A stretch of DNA of 64,000 nt from Fistulifera solaris. Taxonomy: Eukaryota > Bacillariophyta > Bacillariophyceae > Naviculales > Stauroneidaceae. Below, piece by piece: positions 57,014-64,000 of this stretch. The DNA lies in contig AP026127.1 in NCBI GenBank assembly GCA_030295235.1, forward strand, positions 64,501 through 128,500, in the 5' to 3' direction. Numbering within the stretch: the stretch's first letter is position 1; each line of letters begins with the position of its first letter. The position numbers and the translations under genes were made by a program. The notes beneath the pieces were generated by a model. It was not told where the DNA came from and did not search any database. It was given only the letters and a program-made list of their open reading frames with translations.

Positions 57014-60000
57014 GTAGAAGGCAGCGCGTCAGAAAGTGATCATGCATTTTGCGCTTTCAAACTGCTTTTAAGGCCATAGTTTCGAGTTAATGGTTTAAAT
57101 GATCTTTAATAATATATCATTTACTTTTGACAAAGAAAGCGCGACATTTATACTCGAACAGCTGAGCGACGTGCAGCAGAAAATTGCTACTTCAGTTTAA
57201 GCCGACGACTCTCATGTTGCTATCACCTCTTTTCCTCCAAATCATTCTATAAGTGCGTGAAACCGTGTTTGAGCGGTGTCAATGTGTGAACCAACCATGG
57301 CAATTATTTCTCCTCATGAGCCCTGGATGATGAAATGAGATTTTTCACGGTGCTTCGGTCGCACCTACGAGAAGTAAATTGCCGACTTTTCTTATCAACA
57401 ATCACAGTAAGTGTCATTAACTTTTCGTCGATGCATATAGTAACCGCAAGGAACAACGAGGCGACCGAAGCAATTGCTTTCACGCAAGGTGCAAAGGAAG
57501 TCAAGTCGTCAATGGAATAACGACTTGCTCTCAGCGAGTATCATGTGCGCCGTGTCGACTCGACTCTCCGTCTTCTGCTTTTTTTCACAGTCAGGAGCTT
57601 GTACATTGGTTCATCACAAACAACACATGTGGTGCTGAACCGCAGGCATTGATTACGACACAAAATTTCGTTCTGTTGGCCTTTCATGTTGGCGATGCCT
57701 CGACGACGTTGTCAAAGCGTCAACGCTGCTTTCGCTCAGCAAATGCAACGGTCATTCATAGATTTTCGTCTGACGAGAAAGGATTCAGCGTCCTCCTGTG
57801 ATCAAAAGGACGCACGGCTGCCAAGGGACCGTCGTCTTCATGGCCGCACGGTGCTGTTTTGAAGCTTGTCGGCGCATGTATTCTTTCGGTCATTTTCAGA
57901 TTTTGGCGAGGAATTCACGTTTTAGTGAAACCGGATAGACAGATAGTGTGAGATAAAATGTATATCCGATACCGGTTTGGGGTTTGAAATTTTTTGACAA
58001 AACGTGCGGACGAAACTTGTTTTGTGTCGCGAGCACGTCATTTTCACCTATCACTTGGGGGTATACGATTGTTCTCCTGGATCAAAACAAGCTTCTAGTT
58101 CTTTGTTTAGCATCAACGGACTTAAATTGAACAGATTACGAGTTGCGCAAAAATGTACTTTTGGATAGCATGTGAGGTAGCATATTAGGGTTCAAAATGC
58201 TATCAACACGTATAACCACTAGTGCTTTTTGTTAAATTTAACGTTACCAAAATTCACCCCTACGAAGCTTAACGAAATATGTTTTCTTGGTTCCCGTAGA
58301 CGCCCTCGCGACTGGAAAAGCATTATCAAAATGCATATTCGTAGGTGATCCGCGACTCCCTTAAATAGCCCTAAAAACGTCCATCGCAAGCCAAAGGTTC
58401 ATGACTGCACCCGTCACACTAAGCGAGATTCAACCACATATTCGTTTCTGATTGATTGACAAAGTCGACACTTGCTTTAGAAACCATCAAAGGGCGGGTT
58501 CCTGTCCAAACAAGGATTTTTCGGTAGAAAAACTAGTTCATGGTATTGCACCTCGGATATATCCGGTAACCCGGTCCATTTTCATTTCTTTTCTCTTGGC
58601 GGTGTAAATCTCTGCATATCTCATTCTTGACAATCAAAGAATATGCATTAAAATTCAGGTTGAATCACAAATATAATGTTAACAAATAAGGAAGTAGATC
58701 GATACTAATTAATAATAAGTTAAGGATTTATATAGTTTACTCATCACTATATCGACTCAAAAGCCTACCGTCCGGTTTTATGTAGATGGTCCGAGACGTT
58801 TTGCTAGCTGTTTCGCCAGCGGAAAAAACTGGGAAACCGGGAAAAGAGAAAAGACAGAAAAACTGAATTTTAATGGAATTAGGGAAGCCGACACATGACA
58901 TTAATGCTTCCTATGTAAGCATTTCGTAAATTGTCAGCAGATTAGTCCAATATGTGCTGCTCAGAACGACGAAACGTGGTATTGTCTAGGGATAGCTGTT
59001 CGTCAAACGAGGAGTGTATCTCGGCGAGCTACCAAGGATATCATCCTTGCCCCTAGAGATGAACAGTAGTTGAAGTGCTACATCTTCATTGACGAGAACG
59101 GACGGCGGGAGAAACAATGTGGAGCCATCTCCGGCAGGCGTCTCAGTCAGTAACATTCAGCGACTCCCGCATTACTCGACGAAGATTTATTTCTCCTTGA
59201 GGAACCCTTGGCAGCGATACTGCAACGACCTCTCCAAGACCAACGCGCATGGCTAGAATCGATTCACCGCGCTCGAGCCCGGTTTGAACTCCACTGGGAG
59301 ATCGCCAATTAGAACATACCCCTTTCCCTTAACATCCTTTCGTTGTTTGCCCTTGGATTGTCTTTTACACTCCTCCTTAACAACTTCGGTTGATGACCTT
59401 TATGGTTTTAAAGACCACATATGGTTCGTCAAAACGTTATGGCTCTGCTCCCATGACGGTAGGCTTTATAGTCGGTAAAGTATAATAACTATATTAATGA
59501 TTGTGAATAAATAAATAGATAAAGAGCCAAGTGTTTCTTAGTTGCAAGCAATGCGTAAACAACTTTGTGTTTTATTTCAAAGAGAGGCTGATTTTTGTCC
59601 GACTAAGAGTTTTCGCTTAGAACCACAAGTCCATTCGGGAAAAATGTCTTCCGCGTTCATCAACGCGAATCTATGTTTACTTTTTATCTTTAAGCGACGG
59701 TTTGATTGCGCAGCGAATGAAATTGCGATCTCTGGCTAAATTCAATACTGATTTGCTTCGCAAAAATGGATTGTCGAAATGGTCTCTGATATATCCGGTG
59801 ACCCGGTCCTTGGTTAAACTACTTCTATTCTTCCATTGACTTTTGTTTTCCAACCGATCCTACAATGACCGTCAGTATAAACTTACATATCATCCATAAG
59901 GCTTAATAACGCTTTCCTTACTGATTTGGTTTGTAAGCACATTTTTAAGTAACGAAATACAAAAGCGCCCATTAAGTCGATTCTTTAAACGAAACAAAAT

Positions 60001-61462
60001 TCATTTTTATTTTAGCTTGCAATCTTTATGATACCAGTGGCATGCTGCTGAGTCGGTTTTGAAGTCAGAATAAATGAGACGATTCCTTCTGGACTGTTAT
60101 ATTATTGATAGCTTATAAAGGATAAACCTCAAGAAAAAAAAAATAACCAGGAATTGACGAAACTTAAAAAGGAGCCGAATGGATTGGGCTGATTATCTCA
60201 ATTTGTAGAGACGAAGCTTTATGGGTCTTAGTTGCCACTTTGTTGGAAAATTATTATTTAAAAGCAACATGCGTCGAATCAGCTTGACCTCCGTCTTGGT
60301 TTTGTCAAAAGAGCCGACGTATAGCTAAATGCTTTGCCGTCTTGAAAGCTGTGATTTCCACGACCGTGCAAATCTAATGTGAACTTGATCGTATACTAAC
60401 CTTTCTTGTTGTTGCGACAATCGGAGCATCTGAAAGGCGGTGCGTGGAATTACTGCAAAGCTACCTTAGAAAACAAAAAGGAGCAATGGAATGTGAATGG
60501 CGGTGCATGGAGTTAAAGCTAACTTAGAAAACGAAAAGAGCAATGGAAAACTAAGTCGAATATTTGACTTTGAAAAGGAACGAGAGATCTGATCGTCGAA
60601 GCGTGGCAAAGCTTTGGTTATTTAAACATTGCTTGTCACTTTTCCATTTGGTTTAGGGTTTGACTTTATCGGCAAAATCCATTAGCGATGCCACTCAATA
60701 GAATCTAAAGGACAGTGGTTAATTTTTTAAGGTTAAATGTTAGTTTCGGAAGCGGTAAACTTAAGTTACTGGATAAACTCTTTAGGTGCTTATGCGCTAG
60801 GAAAGTTTTCAATCGTTAGCATGCGACTATGATCCTACTGTACAGCTGTTGTTGTCATCGCGCCTGGTGATACTGCCATAGTCAACGTGCAGGTTGTTGT
60901 CTACGCTTTCTTCGCGCCCTTTGATTTTTAAGCAGTCTCCTCACGCAAGCTTCAGTCAGCTTCGTCTCTAAGGGTCAAATACGAAACACGAACTTTCCTA
61001 TTAGAAATTACCCTAAGGAACTTCGCATGGAGCAGGTGCCTTTTTTTTTGAGGTGGCGCTTGGTGTACTAAGAACCCCCTGTGGGCGAAAAGTTTGGCGT
61101 CGTCTAACAGCTTGTGTAGGGGAGGATCGCCTCTTCTGGTGCTTGTTGATCAGGCCTTCTTCCGATTGAAATAATTCCGAGTTCCCGGTGATGAACACAT
61201 GCCTGCAATAGGTAAGGTGTGCGAACGGGATGTGACTACTATGTAACGATTGATTATTTACTTAAAAACTGGGTACGATGCGCTTGAGTGAGAAACGAGC
61301 TAGGATGGTTATGAGTCAATTGATAAATCCCGTGCTAGGTTTTTACTTCAACTCATGTCGAAGTCCACACACACAGTGAATATAATAAGTTTAGTTCAAC
61401 AAAACGGCGCGATACATGCCTGAAATAAAAGTTGCGTTTCTATGCACTCGTTCTCTTATATC
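57014..61462. other. 4.4-kb nearly gene-free region
   Basis: Only a handful of ORFs just above 60 codons (57304-57504 -, 57335-57520 +, 59284-59478 +, 59542-59739 +, 61013-61198 -), none with domains or splice structure. A 22-bp direct repeat with one mismatch (GATATATCCGGT...ACCCGGTCC) lies at 58556-58577 and 59788-59809, and a tandem pair at 60436-60548. It may be decayed repeat DNA or hold non-coding RNA. Confidence 0.45.
60436..60548. repeat. Imperfect tandem pair, about 50-56 bp units
   Basis: GGCGGTGCGTGGA to GAGCAATGGAA (60436-60491) repeats at 60499-60548 with two small indels; both contain AAAGCTA, CTTAGAAAAC and GCAATGG. Confidence 0.75.
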
Positions 61463-62378
61463 TTACTTATTCGTTCTATTTTCCATCGATCGTTCCGCTA
61501 AAATGCCACTAAACGACATGGGGCGACGATGGGTCACTTGCGACGTACTCCGGAGACGCATCGGTTTGATAGGAAAACAATCCCGTCGCAGATGCAACCT
61601 TTGGCTCGTCGCACTGCACGAATGAGCCCGAACCACCAATCGGGGTCGGGATAGCGAAGGGAGGCGTCGCGGAGCCGTCGTAGGATTGATTAGCTCGCGG
61701 TTGGGTGTATTCCATCGTTCTTCTTTGTCGTAATCTCCGACCGAGGAAACGTGACTACTAATATCGCTGGCAGTAATATCATCCCCTTCTTCTAAAGTAC
61801 TCTGATTTCTCGGAGAGCAAACAATGTTCGTCATCGGAGCGGCTCCCACATGCGTTGAAGAAGCGGAGGAGTAATCATCGTCTTGTGAATTTTCGTCCTC
61901 CGGTAAACTGAAGCAATCATTGCTATTGAAGAAGCTATCATCACTGTAGTTCCTTAGCGGAAGACGTGGTGAAAGGGAGTGTTTCCGTCGCAAAGTGTCA
62001 CACGGTAAGGCGACGGGGCTGCCGCTGTTGCGGCGATTCGGCATGGTCTTGGCAATCGCCAGGCGACCGTATTCGTCGCAATCTTGTTGTTGCATGCTTA
62101 TTATAGGCTCAAATGCGTTGAAGATGTCTAGAATGAATGTGAAATGGTTTATGCAAAGTAGGTAAGAAAGGATTATGTCAAACGAGAATTGTAGCGTCAG
62201 CAAAAAACGCAAGAGCGCAGCGAGCAATAAAAAGCGCGATACCTGGTAAGGCCGAAAACACGCAATTGGGAATCGGGAACCGGGAACGTGCGACGTGGGA
62301 GACGCGCGCTCGTGCAGCGCAGGTTAGGTGCAGCGTGATAAGCGTAGAGGCGGATGACTTACCGGTACTTAAAAACAT
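61463..62378 (-). CDS. Serine-rich protein of unknown function, spliced model (226 aa)
   Basis: A 16-nt first exon (62363-62378, MFLST) is followed by GTAAGT and a 235-nt intron to TTCTAG (62128), joining in frame to DIFNAFEPIISMQQQDCDE. A simpler start is the ATG at 62095 (MQQQDCDEYGRL). The body is hydrophilic and disordered: RRKHSLSPRLPLRNYS, Asp/Ser-rich DDDYSSASST, then a basic C-terminus (RLHLRRDCFPIKPMRLRST). Arg-x-x-Ser sites suggest a phosphoprotein. No family recognised. Confidence 0.45.
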
Positions 62379-62458
62379 TAGAGCATCATTGACTGGGTAC
62401 CGATGCGATTGAGAAAGACGAAATGAATGTTACACGCGAAGAGTTGTTTTGTTGCATT

Positions 62459-62500
62459 GCATCTGATCACATCCACCATCTGGTGGATGTGATGAGATGC
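62459..62500. repeat. Near-perfect 20-bp-armed palindrome
   Basis: The right arm TGGTGGATGTGATGAGATGC is the reverse complement of the left arm except at one position, with a 2-base centre (TC). It would form a strong hairpin or cruciform. It lies 80 bp upstream of the serine-rich gene's ATG, in non-coding DNA. Confidence 0.9.
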
Positions 62501-62689
62501 AAGTTTCTTCGTCAATAAGGTCGCGTTCTACTAGTACCGTTCCAAGTGTCAATTTTTTGCTTTAGTGTTCGAAGGTGCGCGAGGTCAGAACAACAACTTG
62601 CGCCCGTGCTGCATTCAGCGGGTGTAAAAAGGATCCTACACTCTTGATCAACTGCAAATGGTGCCTCCGATTTATTCACCGAAATTGCT

Positions 62690-63131
62690 GTGAGACTCAT
62701 CTCTCTGCGAAAACATAATCTACCATTGAACCGCAGTTTCCTCTGCACAAAACACTGCTACTTGATGCGGCAGAAAATACGAACAAATCGTAAGTACATG
62801 TGGAAGTTTGACGGGAAACACGACAAGGAGGACCCCAATACATCCGAAGTCATGTCACTTCGCTTGCTGACAACGCCCGGGTAATTACAATCGCTACCGT
62901 AGAGTTTGATGGAATGCACCGCATTCGAATGTCACGAGAGATTGCGAAATACATCAATGCTTCGAGTGTAGTCCGCAAAAGACAACTGCCGAGGTCAAGG
63001 AGAGGATTGATTTGATTGAGGAACAAATGCATCGAGCCAATCTCTCGAGATGGAATAACCGAGAGAGATTCAGAAACTCGGATCCGAAAGTCTTTCTTGA
63101 AGAAATGACAAAGATTTGCGAGCACTACTGA
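62690..63131 (+). pseudogene. Possible coding remnant
   Basis: Protein-like runs in three frames: KYMWKFDGKHDKEDPNTSEV, then ATVEFDGMHRIRMSREIAKY, then AEVKERIDLIEEQMHRANLS and KVFLEEMTKICEHY before TGA at 63129-63131. The joins are off by single bases. No family recognised; kept at low confidence. Confidence 0.3.
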
Positions 63132-63421
63132 AGCCTTCATTCAAATATATGACAATCGCATCTGTCCCCTTCCAACGGTCACGTCAGCTACCGTCTTTGG
63201 CACAAAATGGTGAATGCTGTGACTTTTAAGCGACAAGACACAAATGAGTTCGCTGGTAGTGTGTCGAGAGCGTCGTGGGATGCTGTCGATCGGCACTTTG
63301 CAGGAGTCGTCGAGGAGGTTAGCTAGTTTGAACTGTTCAAAAAAATTAAATAAATAAACTATATTGTAATGTACAAAACATGTAAACTCGCAGTCAATCG
63401 AATCAAAAGTAATCGCATGAC

Positions 63422-64000
63422 TCAGAGGAAATAAAGTGTGTTGGCATATCTTTCGGCGCTAATCGAACCGCCATGATCCGGCATATTTCCCGCCAACTCG
63501 GCTAACTTGTGCGCGTACTGCGTTGGTGCAGGAAGCTTGACGGGACCGGCCCAATTGGCGTAGTTGTGACACGACGACCAAGTAAGGGAGGGAATATCGA
63601 CTTGAGCAAGTCCTGCATCGCGGTGCACGGTAATAAAGCGCACGGGCTTTGGGGTGCTAAACGGCGGAGCTCTTCCATTGATGTAAAAGGTGTGGTGTCG
63701 CAAACCTTGGAAGCCTTCCACCAATGTCCCACTAGGAGAGCCGAATGGCTGCTGTCCCTCCATCGCAAAAAAACTTAGTTGCGATTCGTTTCTGGCAGAC
63801 GGCGTAAGCAAGAGGGACCGAATTTTCAATCTTTTGGTTCCTACGACTGCATCTGCACCGAGTCCTTTTCGAATACCTTTCATTTCGTCTATTGCGTCCG
63901 TAGCGAATGCACCCTCTCCGATTCCATCGCGCCAAATTACGCATGATTTAGGTTTCTCGTGAAGAAGCTTCAGTGCGGCTTTTACTGTTTGTTCCAAGCA
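63422..64000 (-). CDS. Argonaute/Piwi protein, C-terminal part of the PIWI domain (partial)
   Basis: The frame enters from beyond the window and ends at 63422. It shows the PIWI-domain landmarks in order: CVIWRDGIGEGAF (YRDGxxEG-type motif with the third catalytic Asp), GTLVEGFQGLRHHTFYINGR, RFITVHRD, then SLTWSSCHNYANWAGPVKLP with the catalytic His position (the CH-Y of human AGO2 LCHTY), PTQYAHKLAEL, and the C-terminal tail ending in YFL. PIWI domains slice RNA guided by small RNAs. The Asp and His of the DEDH tetrad are retained; the other two residues lie off the window. The C-terminal aromatic-Leu end is also typical of Argonautes. Confidence 0.85.
   Translation of the reverse strand, partial: CLEQTVKAALKLLHEKPKSCVIWRDGIGEGAFATDAIDEMKGIRKGLGADAVVGTKRLKIRSLLLTPSARNESQLSFFAMEGQQPFGSPSGTLVEGFQGLRHHTFYINGRAPPFSTPKPVRFITVHRDAGLAQVDIPSLTWSSCHNYANWAGPVKLPAPTQYAHKLAELAGNMPDHGGSISAERYANTLYFL

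Noticed and set aside
57304-57520. Overlapping ORFs of 60-66 codons on opposite strands
   Set aside because: Mutual shadows without coding features.

Overview
This window looks like nuclear DNA of a pennate diatom, closest in character to Phaeodactylum. The evidence is: GT-AG introns of about 50-100 nt; receptor-type nucleotide cyclases fused to a phosphodiesterase; hybrid histidine kinases in a eukaryotic gene setting; BspA-like DUF285 surface repeats; helicase-associated domain proteins; a non-LTR retrotransposon and Harbinger-type transposases. Species is inferred from this family mix only.

Layout. 0-5 kb is a graveyard of DUF285 (BspA-like) genes: one 3' end, one multiply frameshifted copy and three remnants, with a small spliced secreted cysteine-rich gene and a 120-bp-armed inverted repeat among them. 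5.8-9.6 kb (-) is a membrane guanylyl/adenylyl cyclase-phosphodiesterase. 13.6-15.2 kb (-) is an H-NOX haem sensor. 16.1-17.1 kb (-) is a Harbinger-type transposase. 18.9-20.3 kb (+) is an unknown acidic/alanine-tract protein. 21.9-27.0 kb (+) is a hybrid histidine kinase whose sensor is an HNOBA domain. 27.9-32.2 kb (-) holds an unknown ORF, a frameshifted acidic protein and a helicase-associated-domain gene with a tandem duplication of about 600 bp. 33.36-41.63 kb is a degenerate 8.27-kb LINE flanked by a 17-bp target-site duplication. 42.3-46 kb has another DUF285 gene, a DUF1415 protein, a membrane protein and a repeat-bearing diatom protein. 46.1-51.5 kb is a head-to-head pair of ankyrin-like paralogues. 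52.4-54.7 kb is a Harbinger-like element with two convergent ORFs. 55-57 kb has a decayed ORF and a KOW-like protein. 57-61.4 kb is nearly gene-free. The right end has an unknown serine-rich protein and the C-terminus of an Argonaute/Piwi protein running off the window.

The most interesting feature is that the three modules which animals place in one soluble guanylyl cyclase chain (HNOB/H-NOX, HNOBA, cyclase) occur here in three separate genes within 21 kb: an H-NOX protein with an orphan C-terminal domain, an HNOBA-histidine kinase-receiver, and a membrane cyclase-PDE. This suggests a split nitric-oxide/cyclic-nucleotide signalling group. The physical grouping is seen; the functional link is inference.

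Many genes that otherwise read as well-conserved carry 1-2 base frameshifts, often at short homopolymers or CG repeats. Some of these may be sequence errors rather than real lesions, so 'pseudogene' calls on otherwise well-conserved genes should be read with that in mind.
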